In this document: in pieces, positions 1-11,110 of the stretch
How positions within the stretch are numbered: position 1 is the first letter of the stretch
Layout of the letters: every line of letters starts with the position of its first letter
Source: Lichenostomus cassidix
Taxonomy: Eukaryota > Chordata > Aves > Passeriformes > Meliphagidae
Reading direction: 5' to 3'
Assembly: GCA_008360975.2 (NCBI GenBank)
Contig: CM039210.1
Coordinates: 5,272,293 to 5,336,292 of the forward strand
Length of the DNA: 64,000 bases
Program-made: the position numbers and the translations under genes
Notes under the pieces: generated by a model
Told to the model about the DNA's origin: nothing
The model's database searches: none
What the model saw: only the letters and a program-made list of their open reading frames with translations

Positions 1-1505
1 AAGACCCTGTTAAGGGATGCCCTCACTTATGTTACAGATAAAACCAGTAGCTGTGAAATTTAGTGTGTTACAGATAATATTCTGAGTAATATGCTGAATA
101 TCTTATGAGCTATTGAATGTTTAAGATGATAGATTATATTGCTTGCTTCTTGTTTTAATATCTGATTCTGATTTGGTTTTGAACGTGGCTATAGTATTTA
201 AATGTGGGTGCTATCTGTAGACAGTTCCTTTGTGGCTGTCAATAAAATCATCAGACATATAAACTTTGTCTTGTGTTCAAAATTACCTTCCCATTTCCCA
301 TGTCTGCTCTAGCTCAAGTAGATGCCCTCAATTGAAACAATTCTGAAATGGAACTAATAATCTCCTTGAAGTCTTGAAGCTGTCTATCTTGAAAAATAAG
401 ACTGGAGACCCAACTGCTAGTCCTGTGCTTGTTGCCAATAACATGCTATTGTATCTTTTTGAGAGATGCACAAAAGGCATCAAGTCTTGATGACAGCCAA
501 TCTAAACCATATTTCAGTGTGATACTTAAACAGGGGTATCTGTTAGATTGATGTAAGTATAAAAATATTGAGTGTGCCTGTTGAGCATGTGAGAGATTAG
601 TTTCATGCTGCAGAATAGTTTTATCCCAGTTCTTTGGCATCAAATTGAATATACAGTTTATTCTTTAGCATTTTATCATGGACGGGTAGATCAGCATAGC
701 AGTTGCAGTTTCTAAATAATAAAATATTTATTCTCAAGCTTGATAAAGCATAATAAATACTGTCCATCTTATTTTCATTGACTCAAACTTTATGTACAAG
801 TCAGTTGTGTTAATGTGCAGCATAAGAATTATGTAATTTGTAGTATAGTCTTCAGTTCTGGTGGTGTCTAAGTACAGTATGTTTTTTCTGATGACTTTTG
901 CGTGCTCTTTGTCTATTACCTTTATCCCCTCTTCTGTTTTATTTTTTCTGGCCCTTCCGTGGTAGGAGTTGGGGTTTGCCTTCATGTAAAAGTAGCTAGA
1001 ATGCTTAAAACCTTTTTTTTTTAATGCTCTCAGGCATTTCACTCTTCACTGGCATGCTTACTGCTTCCTATTACTTTGGAAGCCAATGCATTTTGTTAAA
1101 CTGATAGGGTTCTATTTTGGCTAATTTGTTTGGGTATACAGGAAGCTTCTAAAACCTTGCTATTACTTTGGTAGTCCTTTCTGAATTAATTTAATTTATT
1201 GCTGATTTAAAAAGTAGAGCATGATGGTAAGAAACAAAGATAAGACTAAAAATGCCTTCCCTTCACCCCTTTCTTCCCAGACCCAGCTTTACTTCCAGAC
1301 TCTTCTACCTCCTCCCTCTATATTCTGAGTTGTCCAGTAGGAATGGAGGGTTGCAGTCAGTTCATAACTGTTCTCTGCTCTTCCTTTCTTGCACTTTTTA
1401 CCTGCTCCAGCATGGGTCCCTTGCACAGGATACAGTCCTTCATAAACTGCTCCAGCTGTACTGGTTTGTGTAAGGAAAACCACTGTCAGTTCTGACAGTC
1501 TAGTT
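1..1505. other. AT-rich stretch without recognisable gene
   Basis: No exon, tRNA or transposon signature was recognised. The sequence is AT-rich with short homopolymers, as expected for an avian intron or intergenic DNA upstream of the ZFAND5 exons. The short open frames here have no recognisable domain. Confidence 0.6.
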
Positions 1506-2700
1506 ACAGAATCACAGAATGGGTAAGGTTGGAAGGGACCACAGTGGATCATCTGGTCCAACCTCTCTGCTCAAGCTGGGACATACCAGAGCACATTGCA
1601 TAGAATTGCATCCAGACGGTTCTTGAATATCTCCAGTGAAGGAGACTTCACACACTCTCTGGGCAATCTGTTCCTGTGCTCGGTTACCTGCACAATAAAG
1701 TTCTTCCTCATGTTCAGGTGAAACTTCCTGTGCATCGGTTTCTGCCTGCTGTCCCTTGTCCTGTTGGTTGGCACCACCAAGAAGAGCCTGGCTCCATCTT
1801 CTGACACCTCCCTGCAGATACTTATAGACATTGATGAGGTCCCCTCTCAGTCACCTCTTCTCGAGGCTGAACAGGCCCAGCTCCCACAGTCTTTCCTCAT
1901 AAGAGTTGCTCCAGTTCCCTGATCATCTTTGTGGCCTCTGCTGGACTCCAGGAGCTCCAGGTCTCTCTTGTACTGAGGAGCCCAGAATTGGACACAGCAC
2001 TCCAGAAGTGCCTCACCAGGGCTGAGTAGAGGGGCAGGATCACCTCCCTCGACCTGATGGCAATGGTCTTCCTAATGCGTCCCAGGATTCTGTTGGCCTT
2101 CTTGGCTTCAAGGGAACTGCTGGCTCATGGACCCAATCCTTGAGCAAGAGAAAGTCTTCCTTCCAAGATTCCTTTACCCTGGTCTCCTGGGTCAGAGATC
2201 CCTGAGGGCTGGTCTTGTCAGTGCAGACCAATACAAAGGCAGCGTTCAGTAACTCTGCCTTCTCTGTGTCCTCTGTCAACAGGGTCCCCTCTCCACTTAG
2301 GAATGACCTCACATTATCCTTAGTTTTCCTTTTGTTAGTGATGTATTTGAAGAAGTCCTTCTTGTTGACTTTGACATCCTTGGCCAGATTTAATTCTTGA
2401 TGGGCCTTGGTCTTCCTCATCTCATTTCTTCTTACTCTGACAACCTCTCTATATTCATTCCAAGTGGCCTGACCCTGCTTTCATCTCCTGTGTATTTCCT
2501 GCTTGTGTTTGAGTAATGACAGGAGTTTTTTATTCATCCACACAGGTTTCTTGCCCCCTTTGCCTGATTTCTTGCTCATTGGGATGCATTGTTCTTGAGC
2601 CTGTTAGTACAGTGGTTATTACTTTTTCAGAAGCCTCAGTCACTGTGGGTTTAATACTTTGGGGTCAGAGTAGCATTAGTCTTCCTATTTGCAGGACCTT
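1506..2700 (-). repeat. CR1 LINE fragment with internal deletion
   Basis: On the minus strand the CR1 3' end (hallmark GGTTGGAAGGGACC region and ATTCTGTG-type tail near 1508) is joined at about 2100 to the CR1 ORF2 stretch between endonuclease and reverse transcriptase. The frame at 2040-2420 reads as this linker (NKKDFFKYITNKRK). The RT domain that should lie between them is missing, so this is an internally deleted, non-autonomous relic. Boundaries are approximate at the upper end. Confidence 0.8.
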
Positions 2701-2937
2701 TGTGTAGGTTGAACAGCTGTCATGCTGTGGCTTGTGGTTTACTTCTAACCATCAGTAACCTTGCTGTTCTCCCTCTGTCTGCTTTGAAGATGCATGTTAC
2801 TTTCAGACTGAGTGAAGTAAATGTTCCCAAATATAGAGTGCAACAGTTGTATTTGTGGGGGTTTTGTTTGTCTTTTTATTTTTCAGGCACTTTTGTACTA
2901 GGATTAGGTTGGTTCCTTATCCTAGCAGATTCCTGAT

Positions 2938-4530
2938 AATAGAATTGTAGAATGGTGTGGGTTGGCAGGGACTTTAAAGATCATCTAGTTCCAACTCCCA
3001 CCCCTGCCATGGCAGGGACATCTTTCACTATCCCAGGCTGCTCCAAGCCCTGTCCAGCCTGGCCTTGGACACTGCCAGGGATCCAGGGGCAGCCACAGCT
3101 GCTCTGGGCACCCTGTGCCAGGGCCTCAGCACCCTCACAGGGAAGAATTTTTCCCCAATATCTAATCTAAACCTACCCTCTTTCAGTTTAAAGCCATTCC
3201 CCCTTTTCTTATCACTTCATGCCCTTGTGAAAAGTCCTGCTCCAGCCTTCCTGTAGGTCCTCTAGGTACTGGAAAACTGCTATAAGGTCTTCCCTGAGCC
3301 TTCTCTTCTCCAGGCTAAACAGCCCCAACTCTTTCAGCCTGTCTTCATGGGAGAAGTGCTTCAGCCCTCCCTCCTGAATTCTTTCAGTGGCCCTACTGTG
3401 GACTTGTATGAACAGGTCCACATCTTTCATATGCTTGGGGCCCCAGAGCTGGATGCAGTACTCCAGATGGGGTCTCATGAGAGCAGAGTAGAGGGGAAGA
3501 ACCACCTGCCTCGACCTACTGGTCATGCTGCTTTTGATGCAGCCCAGGACATGGTTGGCTTTCTGGACTGCGAGTGCATGTTGCCAGATCATGTCAATTG
3601 TCTTATCCACTAACACACTCAAGTCCTTCCCCCCAGGACTGCTCTCTATCTGTTCTCCACCCAGCCTGTATTTATGCTTAGGATTACACAGACCCAGGTA
3701 CAGGACCTTGCACTTAGCCTTGTTGAACTTCATGAGGTTTGAACGGGCCCACCTCTCAAGCCTGTCCAGGTCCCTTCCCTCCAGCACTTCGACAGCACCA
3801 CACAGCTTGGTTTTGTTGGCAAACTTACTCAATCCCACTGTCCATGTTGCTGACAAAGATGTTAAACAGCTCTGGTCCCAGTAGGGACCCCTGAGGAACG
3901 CCACTTGTCATTGGTCTACACTTGGACATTGATCCATTGACCACAAGTCTTTGAGTGTGGCTATCCAGCCAATTTCCTATCTACCAAGTGGTCCATCTGT
4001 CAACTCTGCATCTCTCCACTTTAGGGACAAGCATTTTGTGTGGGGCAGTGTCAAATGCTTTGCATGAGTCCAGGTAGTTTTTTTCTGTCACTCTTCCCAT
4101 ATTTGCCAATGCTGTAACCCTGTCATAAAGACCTCCATGATTTGCCCTTAGTGAAGCCATGTTGGCTGTCACCAATCACCTCCTTATTTCCCATGTACCT
4201 TAGCATAGTCTCCAGGAGATTGTGCTCCATGATCTTGCCTGGCACAGAGGTGAGACTGACTGGTCTGTAGTTTCCTGGGTCTTCCTTATTTCTGTTTTTA
4301 AAAATGGGGGTTATGTTTCCCCTTTTCTAGTCAATGGGAACCTCACTGGACTGCCATGATTTCTCAATATTATGGATACTGGCTTAGCCACTTCGTCCAC
4401 TAGTACTGTTAGGATCTGCAGATGCATCTCGTCAGGTCCCATGGACTTGTGCACTTTCAGGTTCCTTAGATTCTTTCAAACCTGATCTTCTCCTACAGTG
4501 GGTGCTTATTTGTTCTCCCAGTCCCTGCCT
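2938..4530 (-). repeat. CR1 LINE fragment (RT to 3' end), decayed
   Basis: A minus-strand CR1 copy whose 3' end begins near 2938. A 230-codon frame at 3212-3904 covers the C-terminal part of ORF2 after the RT fingers and palm, including the [17 protein letters not shown] segment typical of CR1. The sequence above it to about 4500 matches the RT region in broken frames. It was inserted independently of the neighbouring fragment at 1506-2700, since it has its own 3' end. Confidence 0.85.
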
Positions 4531-4534
4531 TTGC

Positions 4535-4760
4535 CATCCAGGTTTTCATCCAGCAGTACCCCTAAGTCCTGTTATACGTGGCTGATCTCAATCCCTGCAT
4601 CCCCCAGCCTGTATTGATATTGAGGGTTGTCCTGACCCAAATGCAGGACCTTGCACTTTGTCTTGTTGAACCTCAGGAGATTCACAGGGGCCTACTTCTT
4701 GAGCTTGTCCAGGTCCCTCTGGATGGCATCCCCTGTGCCTGTTTTGTTTTTCCTGATGGC
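4535..4760 (-). repeat. Short CR1 ORF2 fragment
   Basis: About 220 bp resembling the CR1 ORF2 segment around the CKVLHLG-type motif on the minus strand. It is out of order relative to the CR1 copy ending at about 4530, so it is a separate relic or a rearranged piece. Confidence 0.55.
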
Positions 4761-5540
4761 ACTGCATTTTACAATGCCTGTGGTTAACTTGTTGTATTAC
4801 TTAATAAAATTAAAAAGTCATGTCCATTTCTGGAAACTTCTTTTTGCTCCTGAATTCTTCAACCTTGTAGCAGGAGATCTGGTCTCCTAAAATTGAAGTG
4901 AAACAAACCTCATCTGGTAACCTGAGCTGGTGGTTGGCAAGAGAAATAACCATGGTGATGAAGAGGGCTACGTGCCAACAGGACCTCTGTTCAGGCAATA
5001 AAACATGTTCTGGTGATAAAAGGCTTTGTTCCATATGAATAGGGTTATTGGTACTGAGGAGGCAGGTCTGCAGGTGACAGTAACAACCATTTTCCTACCA
5101 TAATTTCAGCTTTTGTCTAATGATTTATTCCATAGCAATTATATGGCAATCACTTTGAGCACTTTGCCTGATGATTAACACAGTATGATTTCTGGCATAA
5201 AATTTATTTAATGTATACTAGAGGGAGCTTTTTGTGGCAAGCAGTTGTCAGATCTGTATCTGATGAATGTGGGTACCAATATCATGTCAGAAGAACTAAA
5301 ACTTATATTTCATTTGAGACATAGTTTGATGAAAAAATGGGGGTTTGTTTTTATGTGTGAGCTTTACTTAAGGAGTGTTGTCCCTGTTCTAGCTGTTAAT
5401 CAAAGCTACTTTGAGGACGTCATTATTAAAACCCATTATAAGGTCTAACTCTGCTGGCATAAAAGTGGGTGGATGCCTCCTTTTTGCAGGTGTTATCTGT
5501 GTTGAGTAATAAATTGAACAATTCTGATTTAGGGCAACCT
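4761..5540. other. No recognisable feature
   Basis: AT-rich sequence with no supported gene, repeat or RNA. Probably intron or intergenic DNA. Confidence 0.5.
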
Positions 5541-5740
5541 GTGCAATCTTGTTCATGGGCCACAATCCTTTCAGAGGTGTACCTGCTCCAGTGTGGCCTT
5601 ACCCACAGCAACAGTCCCTTCAGGAGTGTACCTGCTATGTTATAGACTTATCCACAGCCACAGAGGCTTCAAGGTATACCTTCTCCAGTGTGGACTTCTT
5701 GAGCCACAATCCCTTTAGAGGTGTACCTGCTCAGCAAGAG
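5541..5740 (+). repeat. Degenerate tandem repeat, ~50-bp unit, about four copies
   Basis: The string CACA(A/G)(T/C)C..TTCAG(A/G)GGTGTACCTGCTCCAGTGTGG recurs at roughly 50-bp spacing (near 5562, 5606, 5655, 5703). Spacing and sequence vary, so this is an old minisatellite-like block or an internal repeat of an unrecognised element. Confidence 0.6.
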
Positions 5741-5939
5741 TAAGATGATAAGCAGCGAAAGCAAAAAGCAGCCACTAATGAGCACTAGGCTTTAATTTGC
5801 AGTCAGGCAAGCAAGCCCATGGCAAGCACAGGAGCCTGCTGATTACTAGTTAAACAGCACTAACAGCTATAAATTTGACCTAGCACATTCTAGCCAAGTC
5901 CGTTGTTATCTCAAACCCTTCAAGCCCTTTGTTGGGCAC

Positions 5940-6030
5940 CAAAGAGGTCTGTTGTGATTTAACCCTGGTAGGCAGCTAAACACACACGGCTGCTTGCTCA
6001 CTTCCCCAGAGAATTGGAAGGTTCCCTTTT
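5940..6030 (+). repeat. Possible LTR fragment
   Basis: The string TGTTGTGATTTAACCCTGG followed by a GCAGCTAAACACACACGGCTGC-like stretch resembles the start of an avian ERV LTR, but no partner end or target duplication is visible. Low confidence. Confidence 0.3.
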
Positions 6031-6040
6031 TCCATCTGCC

Positions 6041-7092
6041 ATGGCTTACAACTAGCATTTCATTTTAAACAGACTGGTAATATAACAAATCAAAAATTAG
6101 CTTGACCTTGCTGCTTGATTTGGGAGGTGTCTAGTCAATTTCTTAATTCCTGTCACCTAAGGTGTGTGGTATCCAACAGCCTTACACTGTGTTTTCAGTG
6201 TTTTTAACCTGATTTTTTTTTCATAGGCTTTCAACTAGATTATCTGATACTGAACACTACTTTCCTTGGGGTTTAAAGACAAGTTCAAAAGGTTATATCT
6301 ATTCATTTTGAAAATATTAATTGTTAAGACAAAGGAATTGCTTAATTAAAAAAAAAAAAAGCAGCTGTGGAAATTACTCTGAAAAGTATTAATAGCAGTT
6401 ATGATTGTAGTGCCATACCATTGCTTTTTATTAATAGCATGCTTAATTATGGAAAAAAACATTATATATCCAAGACTGGATAGTATTGTTGTCGTCAGAA
6501 TTAGCAGAATAGCGTTGATGCTGAAGTCTTCACACTTTCTAGAAGAATATATAGAATATTCAACAATAAAGTCAGTAAAGATCTTGAGTTGTTCCCTAGG
6601 ACTTACAGTTATAATACTGTATAAGAAAATACTGATTTCCTGTATAAAACTTTTTGGGTATGAGCACTTAAAGTTCCTTGTTACCTCTAAAAGTTTGTCA
6701 CTACTGAATCTTGTTTACAATCTGAAATATGAACTGACTGGAAGCTCTCTTTGTTCACTTCTACAGTGAATTGTGAAATGGGGCTTGGATTTGTGAGGCT
6801 TTGTGTTAGTAGTAATAGGCATATGAACATAATACAAATACAATTTTATAAGAGCAGGTATTATTAGTAAGGGTAATATAAAGTTAACTGTAAGGAGTTC
6901 ATGATGTTGAAAAAATCCACTTTCAGAATGCAATGCTTACTGATCCAAAAGGATCTCAACTAAGAAATCATACTTGTGTGCATAAAGTTGGTTACGAGTC
7001 CTTTAAAGCTATATTCTCAATCATTAATTATGGAGTGTATTTTATAGTTTGCTCATTATCTTTTAAAACAATAGATGTAATCATACCATTGA
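6041..7092. other. No recognisable feature
   Basis: AT-rich non-coding sequence including an A-run near 6348; no gene or element recognised. Confidence 0.5.
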
Positions 7093-7097
7093 GTATC

Positions 7098-7865
7098 TGT
7101 CTTGCATGAGAGACAGGAGTTTTATGTGTTTTTGCAGTTTAACAGACTTTAAGATAGCTAGTTCCCCAAGACTTAGTCCTGTTCACAAGATTGTTTGATA
7201 TTTGGCCGATCTGTCTAAAAATACCATTTATTAGATACAGAAAATAACAAACAAACATACAAACATAGAATAGATTGACACACATAGACACACAATGAAT
7301 GCATAGTTGCAACACTATAATAGCTAAAATGCAATTATGAGGTAAACGCTTGCTTGAACTATAAAAATAGTTAAAAATGCAAGAAATGCTTGCTTAATGC
7401 AAGTTAAGAAATGCTTGCTTGAGCTAGCTGAAATGCAAGTTTAAAAATGCTTGCTTAATGCAAGTTAAGAAAGGTACCTATAAGTTAGCCGGAATAATAC
7501 AATTTAGGAACTCAATGATCTTACCAAATCCAATTTTAGAGCTGGAATACATTAAGCTTCCTCACTCAATCCCAGGGAAGTAACCACAGGGCTGCGTCCA
7601 AACCCTGGGGAGAAGACTTTACTTCACGCTCCAATGTCCATGTAGAAAGCTTCTACCTTTCCAAGGTTTCGTGGTGTTTTTTATAGGAAAAGAGTATATG
7701 GATTTGCGGTCACTCAAAAATTCTTCACATTTTCTTAGTGTCTCACCTTGGCTTCCAGGCGCCAGGACTAGATAGCTAGGATTAAGCTATCAACTTAATC
7801 TGAGCCATTCATCTCTAGCCAGCGATCAGGGAGAGAGAGAAGGGGGAGGGGGTTGTCCTGCCCCA
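7098..7865 (-). mobile_element. Solo LTR, TGTCTT family
   Basis: Starts TGTCTTGCATGAG and ends GTCCTGCCCCA (plus strand), flanked by near-identical 5-bp duplications GTATC (7093-7097) and GTGTC (7866-7870). The poly(A) signal lies on the minus strand, so the LTR is minus-oriented. It is homologous to the LTR at 34789-35864. A block of short tandem units around GCTTGCTTGAACTAT / AATGCAAGTTAAGAAA at 7340-7470 is longer here than in that copy. Confidence 0.8.
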
Positions 7866-8789
7866 GTGTCTAGAAAAACTGAATAGGGACAGACTCTCTG
7901 GGTTGTATGGGTTAAAGTTTGTATACAAACACATCTCCCTTGTCTTTCCTCTGCACTAATTTGAGTATTAAAGGGATTTTTAAAACAACTGATAAAAAAT
8001 TTAATTTTTCAAAGAAAACTAACAGATCCACAGAAGTTCACAGAAGGACCCATTTTTATCCTGCATAGAACTTGAAAAAGTGAGAAATATGACTAAAAGT
8101 GTTCATGACAAAGGCAATTGAAAAATAAGCCATTTTGACTCAAACTGCTTGATCATTAAGGTTGAATATAGTACAAGGATACTAATATCCAATGCAAATA
8201 TGTACTTTTCTCTTTAAATTACTGAAAAAAAGTGTCTGAAACAATGGCTCTTTTGAGCTGTGTGGCTTGTAGTAGTATGCTTGGTGTATCACAAAATCAG
8301 TGGTTTGAAGCTCAAGAATGTTAGGTGTTGTACTGTTTGACCCTAAGGTTTTAAATCATCTGACTTTGCAAGTATAGTGGCAGAGTAACTTGGTACTATG
8401 ACAAAAAAGCATTACTGTCAATGTAATTTGTTTCTATTGACTCTTTTCCACAAGTATCTCCTCTGTTCAACAACTTTGACGGTGTTGTTATTGCTTTGGA
8501 TTAATTTAAATTGGATCATATTACTTTTAGTATTGTGTGTACAGGACCTATATGGGTGTATACAGGTGATAACACTAGGTATCCTGCATTTTCTAGATGA
8601 TGAAACAGTGGGAAAAACTTGATAATTTTCTGTAGAGATTAAAGGGAAGTTAATAGAATACCTATTCTACTTACCACTTCAGATAATAAACTTCAGGGTC
8701 TTAGAGGGGAATTTACTGTTAATAAATCCAAACATGCTAGTGAAGTGAAGGAAGAAAATAACCTTTATTTCTTTTGCTTGCTTTAATAG
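7866..8789. other. Intron sequence upstream of ZFAND5 exon
   Basis: No repeat recognised. Ends in a polypyrimidine tract and AG acceptor (CTTTAATAG) directly before the exon at 8790. Confidence 0.6.
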
Positions 8790-9344
8790 TTGTTACTCAA
8801 CCAAGCCCATCAGTTTCTCAACCTAGTACTTCACAGAGTGAAGAGAAAGCTTCTGAACTGCCTAAACCAAAAAAGAACAGATGTTTCACATGCAGAAAGA
8901 AGGTTGGCCTTACGGGTATGATAGTACTTTGTCAATATTGAATAGATTTATATGATTAGTTGCCTCTTACTAGATTAAATTTGTTGAAATCTGTAGGCAT
9001 TAAACTTTTGCTTGCTGTTACAAAATCCATAATGTTAGATCCCTTAATTGAGATAATATTAGAAAATAATCATTCCACTTAATCTGTTTGATACAGAAGA
9101 ATCACATACCCCCTTTGTACTGGCTAAGCCTTAATTTATATCCTTCTTAAGTCTGAAGCTTCCTAGTGATGTTGCTTTTCCTTTTCTTTATACAGGGTTT
9201 GATTGCCGATGTGGAAACTTATTTTGTGGACTTCACCGTTATTCTGACAAGCATAACTGTCCATATGATTACAAAGCAGAAGCTGCAGCAAAAATCAGGA
9301 AAGAGAATCCAGTTGTGGTGGCTGAAAAAATCCAGAGAATATAA
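8790..9344 (+). CDS. ZFAND5: ZFAND5 (AN1-type zinc finger protein 5), last two coding exons
   Basis: Exon 8790-8915 follows a TAG acceptor and ends at G|GTATGA; exon 9196-9344 follows TTTATACAG and ends with TAA at 9342-9344. The 280-bp intron is GT-AG and the codon split (G|GG) joins in frame. The protein has a Ser/Pro/Gln-rich linker, then a complete AN1 zinc finger with all Cys and His ligands (C-x2-C, CRC, C-x2-H, H-x-C), ending [14 protein letters not shown], the ZFAND5 C-terminus. In the family this protein binds ubiquitin through an N-terminal A20 finger and stimulates proteasomal degradation. That A20 finger is not visible in the 8.8 kb upstream, so the 5' exons lie outside the window or are lost. 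ZFAND6 is the main alternative; the C-terminus favours ZFAND5. Both exons look intact. Confidence 0.9.
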
Positions 9345-9834
9345 ACTAGTTTACTTGTGAAAAGACTGACTTTTATTTGTTTTATTTTAATATGCCCTAT
9401 GAAAGCATTAAAGAGCAGATGCATGGCCATTTTCCTTTGTTCTCCAAAGTTTTAATTTTAGCCTTGTCTGTCTTAATGTTTTTTTCACAATGTTTGGGTG
9501 TTTGTTACAGGCAGAATTGGATAGATACAGTCCTTGAAAATGTATATGCTCTCTTCAGAATATGACTGAACAGCTAGAACGTGCACAGGAATACACATGC
9601 ACGGAAGACAGGCTCTAGTTCACATGTGCTAAACAGATGTTTACTTCATGTTTGCAGCAGATCTGTCTTTTGAGATGTTCAAGGTGTTTATCACTAGCCA
9701 AAGATTGTGCCTGTTTGGGAGAAGGCTATGTCAGAAAGGCTGATGGTCTACTTTTATCCATTTAAAATCTTATTCTACTTTTAGTTTCCACACTCCATTG
9801 TATTCCAGCAGAATATAAGACATGTAGAGGGCTC

Positions 9835-10097
9835 TGTTGCTGTTGAGCCGCTAGCAGAGAAGGAAAACCCGGATTCTCAGCGTGGCATAGAAAAAGCGCT
9901 TTATTATTTGAATCCAACATATATATAGACTTTTCAGAGGTCACCCAGATTGGTCAGTCAGAAACCTCCCCCTAGGCCTGATTGGCCAGGCCTGAACTGT
10001 CCAAATCTCGAGACACTGTAACAACAACATCCAAACTTTATCTTTGTTTATAAAACATAGAAGAATGTTCTCATGGGAAAGACCTGTGCTAGCCACA
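9835..10097 (-). mobile_element. Solo LTR (ERVK-like) in the ZFAND5 3'UTR
   Basis: 263 bp with TG...CA ends flanked by a perfect 6-bp duplication GGGCTC (9829-9834 and 10098-10103). In minus orientation it starts TGTGGCTAGCACAGG and has a TATA-like TATATATA and an AATAAA signal. The start and AT-rich U3 resemble the LTRs of the provirus at 25733-32763 (TGTGGCAGCACAG), so it is a related family. Being antisense to ZFAND5, its own poly(A) signal does not act on the host transcript. Confidence 0.85.
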
Positions 10098-11085
10098 GGG
10101 CTCTACCATCCAGTAAGATGACTGTTGGTGCCATATTTAATAAAAGGTCATTTAGCAATTGCAACAAGGAAAATGGGGGGGAAATCAGATATGTATGAGA
10201 AGAAAACTTTTTTAGAACAGATAACATTAACTTCAGAATAATGAAAATTATAATAATTTCCCAAAGGAAATGTCCTGTTAGAAACTTAAGAACTGTCCTG
10301 CAACAGTTATCTGCTTTTCTTTGCATAGCTAATAATGTAGTGTAGCACAATATTGTGCTAAGATTGACTTAGAAAACAAAAGCTCTGGGTGGGATTTTTA
10401 GACATACCACGGCAACTCTATCAAGTGACACATGCATCTGTGTAACTTGCAGAAGTATTTGAGCAGTTTATTATTCATATGCTTCTTAAATTCAGCATGT
10501 TCTGGGTTCAAAAGAATATTAGGAGCTTTTTTCAATTAAAAAAAAAAAGTTTTAAATGTAACAATTATTGGGTATGGGAATCATACCCAACATGACTCCT
10601 GTAATCTTAAGTGGGAGCTGGAACCACTCTTGGAGGGCTGCTTTATAATTTTTAATTGTATTTGGGTGTGGGACTGTAGTGTTCTTGGGTGTATTGCATG
10701 GGCTCCGTTATCTACAGCTTTGTATAATAACTAGAAAGGACAGTATAGTTCACTGATGCTTGTCTGGTAATATAATTTCTGTGTTATAATGGAAAGGGGT
10801 TTTGTGATGTATGAAACTTGTGGTGGTTTTTTATATAATCAAGTATAGTGTAGACTAGTGTTGTAATGCCTCTTCTCATGTGTATGTACACAAGATGCTA
10901 CTTATGATTTTATTGCAGTGTTCAATCTTAGATTTTTTGTTCACTATTAAAAACATCAAGCTTTTGCTTTAAATTTGTTCTTTCAATGTAGTTATCAGAT
11001 ATGCAAGCATGTACAGATAGTTCATACTTAGGTATTGCACATAATCACACTATCCAGCATCTATGCTCTGCTGTATTATGTAAAT

Positions 11086-11091
11086 AATAAA
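11086..11091 (+). promoter_or_regulatory. Candidate ZFAND5 poly(A) signal AATAAA
   Basis: Canonical hexamer in TAAATAATAAAAATC, about 1.7 kb after the stop codon. Assignment as the used site is inference. Confidence 0.4.
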
Positions 11092-11110
11092 AATCATGTA
11101 CAGAAGGAAA

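Larger units (their letters stand above)
9345..11110 (+). other. ZFAND5: ZFAND5 3' untranslated region (probable)
   Basis: Non-coding, AT-rich sequence runs from the stop codon to an AATAAA signal at 11086-11091. ZFAND5 transcripts are known for long 3'UTRs. A solo LTR (9835-10097) interrupts it. The true cleavage site is not determined; earlier polyadenylation inside or before the LTR is possible. Confidence 0.55.

Noticed and set aside
1252..1561. Overlapping 73- and 90-codon frames near 1.3-1.5 kb
   Set aside because: No domain or splice context; the upper part runs into the CR1 3' end.
7330..7480. Regularly spaced short repeats considered as a CRISPR-like array
   Set aside because: Units are degenerate, lack unique spacers, and lie within an LTR of a bird genome.
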